Assembly (NCBI RefSeq): GCF_900091655.1
Contig: NZ_LT594619.1
Span: 33,453 to 97,452, forward strand
Source: Culturomica massiliensis
GTDB lineage: Bacteria; Bacteroidota; Bacteroidia; Bacteroidales; Marinifilaceae
Direction of reading: 5' to 3'
DNA length: 64,000 nt
Shown piece after piece: positions 25,332 to 35,327 of the stretch. Below the pieces are notes generated by a model. That model was not told the DNA's origin. It saw only the letters and a list, made by a program, of their open reading frames with translations, and ran no database searches. Each line of letters begins with the position of its first letter. Positions within the stretch are counted from its first letter, which is position 1. Position numbers and translations under genes: made by a program.

Positions 25332-26783
25332 ATGAAGTTAAAAGATTTAATTGCAGGAGTCGATTGTAAAGAAGTCCGGGGAACGACGGAGATGGCTGTC
25401 GGATCGGTACATTTCGATTCCAGAAAAGTAGGTCATGGAGATTTGTTTGTGGCCCAGAGGGGAGTGAGTGCAGATGGACATGTTTATATCGGGAAGGCAA
25501 TAAAAGCCGGAGCTGTGGCTGTCGTTTGTGAAGAGTTGCCGGAAGAATTGGACGCCCGGGTATGTTATATTGTTGTCGGGGATTCTTCGGCAGCTTTGGG
25601 AAAAATTGCTTCCTGTTATTACGGAGAGCCTTCGCGACAAATGATACTGGTGGGGGTAACGGGTACGAACGGGAAAACGACGACGGCGACTTTACTGTAT
25701 GAATTGGTACGATTGATGGGGAAAAAGGCTGGTTTGTTATCGACGGTTTGTAATTATATCGACGAAGAAAGATGTCCGTCCACTCATACGACTCCGGATG
25801 CATTGGAGATCAATAGTTTTATGCGGCGGATGGTTGATGCCGGCTGTGAATATTGCTTTATGGAAGTCAGTTCTCATGCGGTTCATCAGAAACGTATTGC
25901 CGGTTTGGATTTCGATGGGGCGGTATTTTCAAATATTACGCATGATCATTTGGATTATCATAAGACATTCAGGGCTTATATCGAAGCGAAAAAGGCGTTT
26001 TTTGACGGTTTGAAAAAAGAGGCTTTTGCACTGACGAATCTGGACGATAAGAACGGTATGGTCATGTTGCAGAATACGGTGGCCCGGAAATATACGTATT
26101 CTTGCCGGACATTGGCGGATTTTAATTGTAAGCCTGTGGAGAAACATCTGGACGGGACTCTTTTGGCGCTGGACGGTTGTGAGGTATGGACGAAGTTTAC
26201 AGGAGATTTCAATGCCTATAATTTGTTGGCGGTATATGCTTCGGCTTGTCTGATGGGGTTGGAAAAAGAGGAGGTATTGCGCTGTATGAGTTTGCTGGTT
26301 CCGGTGTCGGGACGTTTTGAAACGTTGATGTCTCCGGAAGGAATTGTCGCTGTTGTCGACTATGCTCATACGCCCGATGCATTGGAAAATGTATTGACGA
26401 CGATACAGGGGTTGAAGGGAAAGAACAATAAGGTAATTACGGTTGTCGGTGCCGGCGGTGACCGGGATAAGACCAAAAGACCGGAAATGGCGGATGCGGC
26501 CTGCCGGTACAGTGACCGGATCATACTTACTTCTGACAATCCCCGGAGTGAGGAGCCTGGTGCGATCATTGCCGATATGCAGGCCGGGGTAAAGGATGAA
26601 TACAGAAAGAACGTGTTGTCGATTACTGACCGGAAAGAGGCAATCCGGACGGCCCTGATGATGGCAGCGAAGGGTGATATTGTACTGATTGCGGGAAAAG
26701 GACATGAGAATTATCAGGAAATAAAAGGAGTGAAGCACCATTTTGACGATAAGGAAGTGGTAAAAGAGATTTTTAATATGTAA
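25332..26783 (+). CDS. murE: UDP-MurNAc-Ala-Glu:meso-diaminopimelate ligase
   Basis: A 483-residue Mur ligase with the ATP-binding motif G-T-N-G-K-T-T-T, the carbamylated-lysine region and the specificity motif D-N-P-R (in T-S-D-N-P-R-S-E-E-P). That motif marks diaminopimelate rather than lysine as the added residue. It makes the UDP-MurNAc-tripeptide in the cytosol. It sits between ftsI and mraY, as in other Bacteroidetes dcw clusters. MurF is not encoded in this window. Confidence 0.97.
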   Translation: MKLKDLIAGVDCKEVRGTTEMAVGSVHFDSRKVGHGDLFVAQRGVSADGHVYIGKAIKAGAVAVVCEELPEELDARVCYIVVGDSSAALGKIASCYYGEPSRQMILVGVTGTNGKTTTATLLYELVRLMGKKAGLLSTVCNYIDEERCPSTHTTPDALEINSFMRRMVDAGCEYCFMEVSSHAVHQKRIAGLDFDGAVFSNITHDHLDYHKTFRAYIEAKKAFFDGLKKEAFALTNLDDKNGMVMLQNTVARKYTYSCRTLADFNCKPVEKHLDGTLLALDGCEVWTKFTGDFNAYNLLAVYASACLMGLEKEEVLRCMSLLVPVSGRFETLMSPEGIVAVVDYAHTPDALENVLTTIQGLKGKNNKVITVVGAGGDRDKTKRPEMADAACRYSDRIILTSDNPRSEEPGAIIADMQAGVKDEYRKNVLSITDRKEAIRTALMMAAKGDIVLIAGKGHENYQEIKGVKHHFDDKEVVKEIFNM

Positions 26784-26844
26784 TATTAAATGGGGAAGGG
26801 GCTTTGATTTGGTGTTCGTTCCCAATTATTCAATTTTCAGTTTT

Positions 26845-28095
26845 ATGTTGTATTATCTTTTCAAGTATCTGGATAGTTTGGATTTCCCGGGAGCGGGAAT
26901 GTTCCATTACATTACGTTTCGTTCGGCCTGTGCTATCATATTATCATTAGCGATAGCGACGATTATAGGAAAGAAAGTCATCCGTATTTTGCAACGGCAG
27001 CAAATCGGTGAGGAAATCCGGGATTTGGGATTGGAAGGACAAATGCAGAAGAAAGGTACTCCGACAATGGGAGGAATCATTATTCTGTTGTCGATATTGG
27101 TACCAGTTTTATTATTTGCCCGTCTGGATAATATTTATGTGCAGTTGATGATTATTTCGACGATATGGTTGGGTGCGATTGGTTTTGCGGACGATTATAT
27201 CAAAGTATTCCGTAAGCATAAGGAAGGGTTAAAGGGACGTTTTAAAGTTATCGGTCAGGTCGGATTGGGACTGATTGTAGGGATCAGTCTTTATGTAAGT
27301 GAAGATGTCGTTATCCGGGAAAGGGCGACGATTTCCGATATCGGGGTAATTACGAGTACTGTCGATGAAGGATTCGGAGAAGAGAATGGGGCAAAGGTGC
27401 TGACCCGGGATATTAAATCGACAAAGACGACTATTCCTTTTTTTAAAGATAATGAATTCGATTATGCCTGGTTTACTTCTTTTGCCGGAGAGAATGCAGA
27501 CACCTTAGGCTGGATTGTATTTATCCTGATAACGATTCTGATTGTAACAGCCGTGTCGAATGGTGCGAATCTGACAGACGGTTTGGATGGGTTGGCGACG
27601 GGTACGTCCGCTATTGCCGGGGCGACACTCGGAATTCTGGCGTATGTCTCCGGTAATATGGTGTATGCCGATTATCTGAATATCATGTATATTCCGCATT
27701 CGGGCGAATTGGTGGTATATGGGGCGGCATTTATCGGCGCGACCATCGGTTTCTTGTGGTACAATTCGTATCCGGCTCAGGTGTTTATGGGAGATACCGG
27801 TAGTTTGTCGCTGGGTGGTATTATCGCCGTTTTTGCCATTATGTTGCATAAGGAGTTGCTGATACCGATTTTATGCGGAATTTTCCTGATGGAGAATTTG
27901 TCTGTCGTGATGCAGGTTTCTTATTTTAAATATACCAAAAAGAGATATGGGGAAGGAAAGCGTATCTTTTTGATGTCGCCTTTGCATCATCATTTCCAGA
28001 AAAAAGGTATTCCGGAACCTAAGATCGTTACCCGGTTTTGGATTGTCGGGATTATTCTGGCTGTTGTAACGATTGTAACGCTGAAAATGCGGTAA
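26845..28095 (+). CDS. mraY: Phospho-MurNAc-pentapeptide transferase
   Basis: A 416-residue polytopic membrane enzyme that transfers phospho-MurNAc-pentapeptide to undecaprenyl phosphate, forming lipid I. It has K-K-G-T-P-T-M-G-G, the magnesium-binding F-A-D-D-Y and N-L-T-D-G-L-D-G-L motifs, M-G-D-T-G-S-L and P-L-H-H-H. I place the start at the ATG 26845 (M-L-Y-Y-L-F); the TTG 36 bases upstream would add residues not seen in the family. An insert of about 60 residues around residues 155-215 (E-D-V-V-I-R to D-E-F-D-Y) matches the longer Bacteroidetes type. Confidence 0.97.
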   Translation: MLYYLFKYLDSLDFPGAGMFHYITFRSACAIILSLAIATIIGKKVIRILQRQQIGEEIRDLGLEGQMQKKGTPTMGGIIILLSILVPVLLFARLDNIYVQLMIISTIWLGAIGFADDYIKVFRKHKEGLKGRFKVIGQVGLGLIVGISLYVSEDVVIRERATISDIGVITSTVDEGFGEENGAKVLTRDIKSTKTTIPFFKDNEFDYAWFTSFAGENADTLGWIVFILITILIVTAVSNGANLTDGLDGLATGTSAIAGATLGILAYVSGNMVYADYLNIMYIPHSGELVVYGAAFIGATIGFLWYNSYPAQVFMGDTGSLSLGGIIAVFAIMLHKELLIPILCGIFLMENLSVVMQVSYFKYTKKRYGEGKRIFLMSPLHHHFQKKGIPEPKIVTRFWIVGIILAVVTIVTLKMR

Positions 28096-28199
28096 GATAA
28101 GCTTTAAATTTAAAATTGTAGATTTTAGATTGAAAAAGGAACGGGTTATTGAGGATATTACGGTTTGTCGTTGACAGACGAAGGTAAAATGCTGAAGTT

Positions 28200-29546
28200 A
28201 TGAAACTGGTTATTTTAGGTGGAAAAGAAAGCGGTACGGGTGCGGCTTTGCTCGGACAAAAGCTTGGGTATGACGTGTTTTTGTCGGATAAAGGTGTTAT
28301 TGAGAAAACATATAAAGAGGAGCTGAATAAAGCCGGTATTCCGTTTGAGGAGGGACAACATACGGCGGAACGGATCTATGGAGCCGATCTGGTTGTGAAG
28401 AGTCCCGGTATTCCGGATACGGTCCCCTTAGTTGCTGAATTGAGGAATCGGGGGACAGAGGTTATTTCTGAAATAGAGTTTGCCGGCCGGCATACGGAGG
28501 CCCGGATGATTTGTATAACCGGGAGTAACGGCAAGACAACAACAACGTTACTGACGCATCATATATTGAAGCAAGCGGGTCTGGACGTCGGGCTGGCCGG
28601 TAATGTCGGAGCCAGTCTGGCTGCGCAGGTGGCCGTTAAAGCGCATCCTGTGTATGTTGTAGAGCTTTCGAGTTTCCAACTGGACGGCATGTTCCGTTTT
28701 CAGGCTGACATTGCGGTGATTACAAATATAACTCCCGATCATCTGGATCGCTACGATCATAAGTTCGGGAATTATGTTGATTCGAAATTCCGTATTTTAC
28801 AAAATATGAATGATAAGGGTTTGTTTATTTACGGTTGGGATTGCCAAGTGGTGAGGGAGAGGGTAGAAGAGGCGTGTTTACAACCTCAGGTGGCTGCTTT
28901 TACTTACACGGAAAACAGACCCGGAGAAGGAGAGAATTATGCCGGAATGGAAGGAGATATGGTTGTGGTACGATTAAATGCCCGTGAATTCCGTATAAAT
29001 AAAAATGAAATCAGTATAAAGGGAAGGCATAACGTTTATAATGCTATGGCCGCAATTCTGGCATGTATGCAGATGGGAATCGGTTTTGAAGCGATTGCGG
29101 AAGGCTTGCGGAGTTTTCCGCAGGTAGAACACCGGTTGGAGACTGTTGCCGTAATCGACGGAGTGACATATATCAATGATTCGAAGGCGACGAATGTAGA
29201 TTCGGCCTGGTATGCCCTGGATAGTATGACGACGCCGGTTGTATGGATAGCCGGAGGTACGGATAAAGGGAATGATTACAGCGTACTGTTTGATCTCGTG
29301 AAAGCGAAAGTTAAGGTTTTGATTTGTATGGGAGCGGACAACCGGAAATTGATTGATAATTTTTCCGCCATTTGTCCGGTAGTCGATACTCATAGCCTGG
29401 AAGAGACATTGGCGGCTGCCCGTAACTATGCCGTATCCGGAGATACGGTGCTTTTATCCCCCTGTTGTGCCAGTTTCGATTTATTCAGGAACTATGAGGA
29501 CCGGGGAGATCTGTTTAAGGAAAAGGTAAGACAACTGGCAAAATAA
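28200..29546 (+). CDS. murD: UDP-MurNAc-L-alanine:D-glutamate ligase
   Basis: A 448-residue Mur ligase with the N-terminal Rossmann-like UDP-binding part (L-V-I-L-G-G-K-E-S-G), the P-loop G-S-N-G-K-T-T-T-T, S-S-F-Q-L-D and I-N-D-S-K-A-T-N in the ATP site, and the C-terminal L-S-P-C-C-A-S-F-D. It adds D-glutamate in the second peptide step. A 104-base gap after mraY holds no gene. It is followed by ftsW after 10 bases. Confidence 0.97.
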   Translation: MKLVILGGKESGTGAALLGQKLGYDVFLSDKGVIEKTYKEELNKAGIPFEEGQHTAERIYGADLVVKSPGIPDTVPLVAELRNRGTEVISEIEFAGRHTEARMICITGSNGKTTTTLLTHHILKQAGLDVGLAGNVGASLAAQVAVKAHPVYVVELSSFQLDGMFRFQADIAVITNITPDHLDRYDHKFGNYVDSKFRILQNMNDKGLFIYGWDCQVVRERVEEACLQPQVAAFTYTENRPGEGENYAGMEGDMVVVRLNAREFRINKNEISIKGRHNVYNAMAAILACMQMGIGFEAIAEGLRSFPQVEHRLETVAVIDGVTYINDSKATNVDSAWYALDSMTTPVVWIAGGTDKGNDYSVLFDLVKAKVKVLICMGADNRKLIDNFSAICPVVDTHSLEETLAAARNYAVSGDTVLLSPCCASFDLFRNYEDRGDLFKEKVRQLAK

Positions 29547-29556
29547 ATTACCGGAA

Positions 29557-30777
29557 ATGAAGCTTGATCTGCGGAATAAAGAATGGATTAAAGGGGACAA
29601 GATCCTTTGGTATGTGATTATCGGTTTGATGATTGCTTCGATAATGGTGGTGTATTCATCCACCGGACGTTTGGCGAAAGGGAATCCGGTCTTTTTTCTG
29701 GCGAAGCAGGTCGGGATTATTTCGGTTTGCCTGTTGTTGATTTACTGGTTGCAATCTGTGCCGTATAAATATTTTTTGCTGTTTGCCAAAGTATTTGTGT
29801 TGGGGGCTTTTGTGTTGCTGATTGTCGCGAAATTTTCCTCAATGACAGTTAACGATACGGATCGTTGGATCAGAATACCTTTTATCGGATTGACCTTTCA
29901 GCCTTCGGAGCTGGCAAAATTGGCAGCTATTATATATACGGCGCGGGTACTTTCTTTTTATCAGGATGATGACGAATGCAGGGATGAAGCTTTAAAAAAT
30001 ATCCTGATTTTTGTCGGGCCTTTGATATTTCTGATTTTTATGGACAATTTCTCGACCTCGTTATTGTTGGGGTTGGTATGTTTGATTATGTTGTTTGTCG
30101 GACGTATCAGATTGAAGCGAATGGCTGTTATATTGGGTGGATTGTTTGTCATGGTGTCTCTGGTCGTTGCGCTTGCTTTTACTCCTAAGTTGGGGGAAGT
30201 GTGGCGTTTCCCGACGATCAAATCGAGGGTTACTGCCTTTTTTTCCGGAGGCGAGGAGTCATTTCAGGCCCAGCAGTCTAAAATTGCGGTAGCCAGAGGA
30301 GGAATGCTGGGAGTCGGCCCCGGGAATAGTGTTCAGCGGAATTTTTTACCGCATCCTTATTCTGATTTTATTTTTGCGATTATTATTGAAGAATACGGCT
30401 TGGTTGGCGGTGGCGTTATTTTACTGCTGTTCCTGATTATTTTATACCGTATCGGGGTTATTGTGAGGCGATGTACCCGGACATTCCCGGCATTGCTGGT
30501 TACCGGTCTGGGTTTGATGATTGTTTTGCAGGCTTTTGTCAATATGGGGGTTTGTGTCGGTTTATTTCCGGTAACGGGGCAGCCTTTGCCGTTGGTTAGT
30601 ATGGGAGGAACTTCCCTTTTATTTACCAGTGCGGCTTTTGGTATGATTTTGAGTGTCAGCCATACCTTTCCGGAACATGGAGAAATGATAGAAGAACCGG
30701 CAGAGGAAGAAGGAATAGAGGAGGATGAGGACATGACGCAAGAAGAGAATAGGATTGAGGAAGAGGTTGAAGAATAG
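29557..30777 (+). CDS. ftsW: Septal peptidoglycan polymerase FtsW
   Basis: A 406-residue SEDS-family protein with about ten transmembrane helices. Motifs include W-I-R-I-P-F-I-G-L-T-F-Q-P-S-E-L-A-K, G-V-G-P-G-N-S-V-Q-R-N-F-L-P-H-P-Y-S-D-F-I-F-A and P-L-V-S-M-G-G-T-S. It polymerises glycan strands from lipid II together with FtsI. The C-terminus is an unusually acidic tail of about 35 residues (repeated E-E, E-D-E-D), which differs from E. coli and may contact basic partners; that is inference. Confidence 0.96.
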   Translation: MKLDLRNKEWIKGDKILWYVIIGLMIASIMVVYSSTGRLAKGNPVFFLAKQVGIISVCLLLIYWLQSVPYKYFLLFAKVFVLGAFVLLIVAKFSSMTVNDTDRWIRIPFIGLTFQPSELAKLAAIIYTARVLSFYQDDDECRDEALKNILIFVGPLIFLIFMDNFSTSLLLGLVCLIMLFVGRIRLKRMAVILGGLFVMVSLVVALAFTPKLGEVWRFPTIKSRVTAFFSGGEESFQAQQSKIAVARGGMLGVGPGNSVQRNFLPHPYSDFIFAIIIEEYGLVGGGVILLLFLIILYRIGVIVRRCTRTFPALLVTGLGLMIVLQAFVNMGVCVGLFPVTGQPLPLVSMGGTSLLFTSAAFGMILSVSHTFPEHGEMIEEPAEEEGIEEDEDMTQEENRIEEEVEE

Positions 30778-30812
30778 GAGTTGTCGATAAACGATTTTTA
30801 AACATATTGTAT

Positions 30813-31916
30813 ATGAAACGAATTATTGTAAGCGGAGGGGGAACCGGAGGACATATTTTCCCGGCATTGTCGATAGCGAATGCTTTGAAACGTTTAGATA
30901 AGGAGGTGGAGATTTTGTTTGTAGGAGCAGAAGGAAAAATGGAAATGGAGAAAGTTCCGGAAGCCGGATTTCCGATAGAGGGATTGCCTGTGCGGGGATT
31001 ACAGCGGAAATTGACACTCCGGAATGTAAAGGTGTTGGTTAATTTGTGGAAAAGTTTACGTAAAGCGAAAAAAATCATCAGGCGTTTCCGTCCTGATGTT
31101 GTGGTAGGGGTCGGAGGATATGCCAGCGGTCCGATTGGAAGAACGGCGGTTAAGGCTGGAATTCCATTGGTGTTGCAGGAGCAAAATTCGTATGCCGGAG
31201 TAACCAATCGTTTGTTGGCGAAAAAGGCCGTGAAGATATGTGTGGCCTATGAAGGTATGGAACGTTTTTTTAGTCCGGAAAAGATTGTGTTTACCGGTAA
31301 TCCGGTCCGGAAAGATTTGTTGGAAGCCGGAAAGTTGAGAGAAGAAGGGATTGAATACTATGGATTGGTGCCTCAAAAAAGAACGGTGTTGGTGACCGGG
31401 GGGAGTCTGGGTGCCGGTATGATGAATCAGGCTGTGCGAAAAAACCTGGAAGTTATTGCTGGCTGGAAGGATGTACAGGTGTTGTGGCAGTGTGGTAGCT
31501 ATTATTATGAAAAATTGAAAGCGGAATTGGCAGATTTTTTGCCGGAGAATGTAAAGCTGACTGCTTTTCTGAAACGGATGGATTTGGCCTATGCTTGTGC
31601 TGACGTTGTGGTGGCTAGGGCCGGAGCGGGAACGATTTCCGAATTGTGTTTATTGGCAAAAGCTACAATACTGATTCCTTCTCCGAATGTAGCAGAAGAT
31701 CATCAGACGAAAAATGCATTGGCGTTGGTAAATAAACAGGCTGCGGTTATGCTGAAAGATAGCGAAGCTGCCGATAAGTTGATACCGGCTTTGTCGGAAT
31801 TGCTGGACCATCCGGAGCAATTGAAACTGTTGTCGGAGAATATTGCGGGTTTGGCTATGCCGGATTCGGATACAAAGATTGCCCGGGAGATATTAAATCT
31901 GATCGGAAATAAATAA
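30813..31916 (+). CDS. murG: Lipid II synthase MurG
   Basis: A 367-residue GT28 glycosyltransferase that adds GlcNAc to lipid I on the inner face of the membrane. It has the N-terminal G-G-G-T-G-G-H-I-F-P-A-L loop, G-V-G-G-Y-A-S-G-P, L-Q-E-Q-N-S-Y-A-G and the UDP-binding R-A-G-A-G-T-I-S-E-L. The ATG at 30813 is used; a TTG two codons upstream is less likely. It lies between ftsW and murC. Confidence 0.97.
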   Translation: MKRIIVSGGGTGGHIFPALSIANALKRLDKEVEILFVGAEGKMEMEKVPEAGFPIEGLPVRGLQRKLTLRNVKVLVNLWKSLRKAKKIIRRFRPDVVVGVGGYASGPIGRTAVKAGIPLVLQEQNSYAGVTNRLLAKKAVKICVAYEGMERFFSPEKIVFTGNPVRKDLLEAGKLREEGIEYYGLVPQKRTVLVTGGSLGAGMMNQAVRKNLEVIAGWKDVQVLWQCGSYYYEKLKAELADFLPENVKLTAFLKRMDLAYACADVVVARAGAGTISELCLLAKATILIPSPNVAEDHQTKNALALVNKQAAVMLKDSEAADKLIPALSELLDHPEQLKLLSENIAGLAMPDSDTKIAREILNLIGNK

Positions 31917-31947
31917 ATTAAGTCGGCGGACTTAAATAAAGGAGGAT

Positions 31948-33312
31948 ATGGAGATTGTATTCAGGAATATAAAGAATATTTATTTTGTAGGAATCGGCGG
32001 GATCGGAATGAGTGCTTTGGCTCGTTATTTCCGGCAAAAAGGATACCGGGTAGGGGGGTATGACCGTACACCTTCGGCTTTGACCGAACGGTTGAGTCTG
32101 GAAGGCATTGCAGTGAATTACAGGGATGAGGAAGAAGAGATAGCTTCGGAATACCGTGATAAAGCCGATACTTTAGTCGTATATACACCGGCGGTTCCGG
32201 CAGATTCCCGTCAGTTGTGCTGGTTTAAAGAAGCGGGTTTTGTTTTACACAAACGTTCTGAGGTGCTGGGATTGTTGTCTCGTACCGGGAAAGCGCTTTG
32301 TGTGGGAGGTACACATGGGAAAACGACAACGACAACGTTGTTGGCTTTTTTATTGGATGCTTCTCATGTTGGGTGTAATGCATTTTTAGGAGGGATTTCC
32401 AGAAATTTCAGTACCAATCTGTTGACTGATGAAAAATCGGAATATATTGTCGTAGAAGCGGATGAGTTCGACCGTTCTTTTTTGCAATTGACCCCCTATG
32501 TTGCAGCCATTACAGCGATGGATGAGGATCACCTGGATATATACGGAAACAAAGCCAATCTGATCGACGCCTTTGAAGCCTTTGCTGCCCGTACGGTTCC
32601 GGAAGGAAAAGTTTTTATTAAAAAGGGACTTTCACTGGAAAAGTCAAAGGTTTCGGGTTATTATGCGGTGGGAGAGGTAACGGATAATTATTCCGATAAT
32701 TTAAGGGTAGAGGGAGTACAATATGTTTTCGACTATCACGGGCAAAAGGCAGAGATAAAAGATTTACGGTTGGGCGTACCCGGCCGGATGAATGTGGAGA
32801 ATGCGACTTTAGCGATTACCATAGCGCTGGAAGCGGGGGTGAGACCGGAAGAAATCCGGGAGGCTTTGCCCCGTTTTAAAGGCGTGATGAGACGTTTCAA
32901 TATTCATTCCGAGGGGAAGGTTATGTATATCGATGACTATGCTCATCACCCGCAGGAAATAGAAGCCGTATTGAGAGCTGTGCGGGAAATGTGGCCGGAG
33001 AAAAGACTGACTGTGGCTTTTCAGCCGCATCTGTATTCCCGTACAAATGATTTACAGGCTGGTTTTGCTAAAAGTCTGGACATTGCCGACGAGGTTATCC
33101 TGCTGGATATTTATCCGGCCAGGGAGATGCCTATTCCGGGCGTAACTTCGGCTGTGATTTTAGATAAACTTAACGTACCGGCACACATCGTGGCTAAGGG
33201 AGAATTTCCTAAATTTGTGGAACAAAACGTAGGTGAAGGCATATTTATGACGGTTGGGGCAGGGGATATCGATCGTTTTGTGCCTGTATTTACAGATATG
33301 TTTAATAAATAA
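31948..33312 (+). CDS. murC: UDP-MurNAc:L-alanine ligase
   Basis: A 454-residue Mur ligase with the N-terminal G-I-G-G-I-G-M-S-A-L-A dinucleotide-type loop, the P-loop G-G-T-H-G-K-T-T-T, E-A-D-E-F-D-R-S-F and the I-D-D-Y-A-H-H-P motif. It adds the first amino acid of the stem peptide. An alternative would be Mpl, but the dcw position between murG and ftsQ and the overall pattern favour MurC. Confidence 0.96.
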   Translation: MEIVFRNIKNIYFVGIGGIGMSALARYFRQKGYRVGGYDRTPSALTERLSLEGIAVNYRDEEEEIASEYRDKADTLVVYTPAVPADSRQLCWFKEAGFVLHKRSEVLGLLSRTGKALCVGGTHGKTTTTTLLAFLLDASHVGCNAFLGGISRNFSTNLLTDEKSEYIVVEADEFDRSFLQLTPYVAAITAMDEDHLDIYGNKANLIDAFEAFAARTVPEGKVFIKKGLSLEKSKVSGYYAVGEVTDNYSDNLRVEGVQYVFDYHGQKAEIKDLRLGVPGRMNVENATLAITIALEAGVRPEEIREALPRFKGVMRRFNIHSEGKVMYIDDYAHHPQEIEAVLRAVREMWPEKRLTVAFQPHLYSRTNDLQAGFAKSLDIADEVILLDIYPAREMPIPGVTSAVILDKLNVPAHIVAKGEFPKFVEQNVGEGIFMTVGAGDIDRFVPVFTDMFNK

Positions 33313-33343
33313 CAATGAATAGCTGATCCAAAAGGATTTTTGA

Positions 33344-34069
33344 ATGCAGAAAATAGGAGTTTACATATTATTCCTTGGATTGTTTGTATACCTGATAATT
33401 GTGCTTACCTTTGCGACGTCGAAAATGGATGACGTAAAATGTAAAGGGATCCACGTTTCGGTAAAAGATGCTGTACTTAATACATTCATAGATGATATGG
33501 ATGTTGTCAATATGGTGAGACGAGGGTATGGAAATGTATTGGATATGCCTGTTACCCGTATAGATAAAGACAGTGTTGAACGATTGCTTGTCAAAAATTC
33601 GATTATAAAATCGGCTCAGGTTTACTACAGTTTAGACGGTTATTTCCATGTAGATATCACACAACGTAAGCCTGTTCTTAGAGTATTGACAGGAGAAGGG
33701 TTTTATGTTGATGAGGACGGAAAGTATATGCCGTTATCTCGTAAGTATACTTCTCGGGTAGTAGTTGCTACCGGAGAAATATCAAAAAAATTTGCTTGTG
33801 AGAAGTTGTATCCTTTTGTCATGATGTTGAGGGAGGATGATTTCTGGGATGCATTGATCGAACAGATCGTTGTCGACCGGGGTGAAGAAATAATCTTGAT
33901 TCCTAAGGTCGGAAATTTCCGGATTATTCTCGGGGAGGTGGGGAATGCGGAGGAGAAGATGGAGAAACTTCGTCTTTTTCTGAAAGATGGGATTGTACGT
34001 AAAGGGTGGAATGTATATAAGGAAATCAATCTGAAGTTCGACAATCAGGTTGTTTGTGTCAGAAAGTAA
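33344..34069 (+). CDS. ftsQ: Cell division protein FtsQ
   Basis: A 241-residue bitopic membrane protein: a very short cytoplasmic start, one transmembrane helix (V-Y-I-L-F-L-G-L-F-V-Y-L-I-I-V-L), a POTRA domain (about residues 35-105, with V-K-N-S-I-I-K-S-A-Q-V-Y) and the FtsQ beta domain (R-K-P-V-L-R-V, then Y-V-D-E-D-G-K-Y-M-P-L-S). It links FtsA/FtsZ assembly to the periplasmic synthases. Sequence similarity to the E. coli protein is low, so place and topology carry the call. Confidence 0.92.
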   Translation: MQKIGVYILFLGLFVYLIIVLTFATSKMDDVKCKGIHVSVKDAVLNTFIDDMDVVNMVRRGYGNVLDMPVTRIDKDSVERLLVKNSIIKSAQVYYSLDGYFHVDITQRKPVLRVLTGEGFYVDEDGKYMPLSRKYTSRVVVATGEISKKFACEKLYPFVMMLREDDFWDALIEQIVVDRGEEIILIPKVGNFRIILGEVGNAEEKMEKLRLFLKDGIVRKGWNVYKEINLKFDNQVVCVRK

Positions 34070-34090
34070 TAGTATAAAAATTCAGACAGT

Positions 34091-35245
34091 ATGGGTTTGA
34101 TTGCATCATTGGATATCGGTTCTGAGAAAATGGTAATGGCAGTGGCTGCCGAGGAGAATGGCGAATGCCGTTTGGCTGGCATCAAGATGATCGCTTTGCA
34201 GGGAGTTCAGGACGGTATAATTACAGATAAATCGAAAGTAAAGTCTTATATTCAATATCTGATCCGGGAGTTGGCAAAAGACAAGCCGATAGATTGCCTG
34301 AATGTGGCGTTATCCGGAAAGGCGTTGCGGATCAGTGAGCATAAGGTAAATGTACCGATCCGGAAAAAAGTGAGGGAAAGCGATATTGCTCAGGCTGAAA
34401 ACAGATGTACGGAGTTGGTATTGTCGAAAGGGGATGAATTGGTGGATATTATACCTGTCACGTATGCCGTTGATCGTGGAAACTATGTAACGGACCCGGT
34501 CGGAATGACGGCCAAAAGTCTGGATGTCCGTTTTCGGGTGTATCTTTCGGATGCTGCCTATTTGACAGAGATTCGTGAGTTGATGGAGGCGTGCGGGGTA
34601 GAGAATGTTGAGTTTTTCCCGCCGGTAAGGGCTTATATGGAAGCTTTGGATGTTTACGATAGAAGTGAACCGTTTGCCTTGATCGATATGGGGGCTACTC
34701 ATACGGAAGTTGTACTGTTCAGGGACGGTGGATTGAGATATGAGATTAGTTTGCCGCTGGGGGCCCAAACCATCGATCACGATATTGTACGGGCTTTTTC
34801 TCTGGAAGATATTCAGCTAGCCAAAAAGATGAAACATCAATACGGGGTGGCTATACGTGCAGTATGTAAGAATGAGAAAATCGATATCCCGGATGTAAAA
34901 AAACGCATTGAGAAACGTGATTTGGCTAAAGTAATCCAGTGTCGTATGGAAGAGTTGCTGGAAGGTGCTGTTTATCAGATTCAACAATGGCGTTTCAATG
35001 ATCCGAAAAAAGAGATTGTATTGACAGGAGGAGGAAGTCGTTTGGCGGAGACTGAACTTTTGCTCGGCAGATTGTCGGGGCAAAAAGTGATACGGGCGAA
35101 GGCGGCGGGAATTAAGACAACCAATGAGGATATACTGGAAGCTCCGTCCTGTTTGGTGGCGTTGGGGCTTTTGTTATGTGAACATAGTGAGCCATTGGAA
35201 GAAAAAGGAGGTTGGGGAAGTTGGCTGAATAGTATATTCCGTTGA
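34091..35245 (+). CDS. ftsA: Cell division actin homologue FtsA
   Basis: A 384-residue actin-fold ATPase with the phosphate-1 loop (S-L-D-I-G-S-E-K), the 1C/SHS2 insert and the ATP-binding D-M-G-A-T-H-T-E-V and T-G-G-G-S-R motifs. The C-terminus G-G-W-G-S-W-L-N-S-I-F-R is an amphipathic membrane-targeting helix. It tethers FtsZ filaments to the membrane. It is somewhat short; E. coli FtsA has 420 residues and many Bacteroidetes forms are longer. Upstream of ftsZ it occupies the usual position. Confidence 0.95.
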   Translation: MGLIASLDIGSEKMVMAVAAEENGECRLAGIKMIALQGVQDGIITDKSKVKSYIQYLIRELAKDKPIDCLNVALSGKALRISEHKVNVPIRKKVRESDIAQAENRCTELVLSKGDELVDIIPVTYAVDRGNYVTDPVGMTAKSLDVRFRVYLSDAAYLTEIRELMEACGVENVEFFPPVRAYMEALDVYDRSEPFALIDMGATHTEVVLFRDGGLRYEISLPLGAQTIDHDIVRAFSLEDIQLAKKMKHQYGVAIRAVCKNEKIDIPDVKKRIEKRDLAKVIQCRMEELLEGAVYQIQQWRFNDPKKEIVLTGGGSRLAETELLLGRLSGQKVIRAKAAGIKTTNEDILEAPSCLVALGLLLCEHSEPLEEKGGWGSWLNSIFR

Positions 35246-35327
35246 TAGTTAAAAGAGTATCGTTTTATCCGGATGATTTACAATTTGAAATGACGTGATA
35301 TAGTCTGGCAATGTAAAAATATAGATT

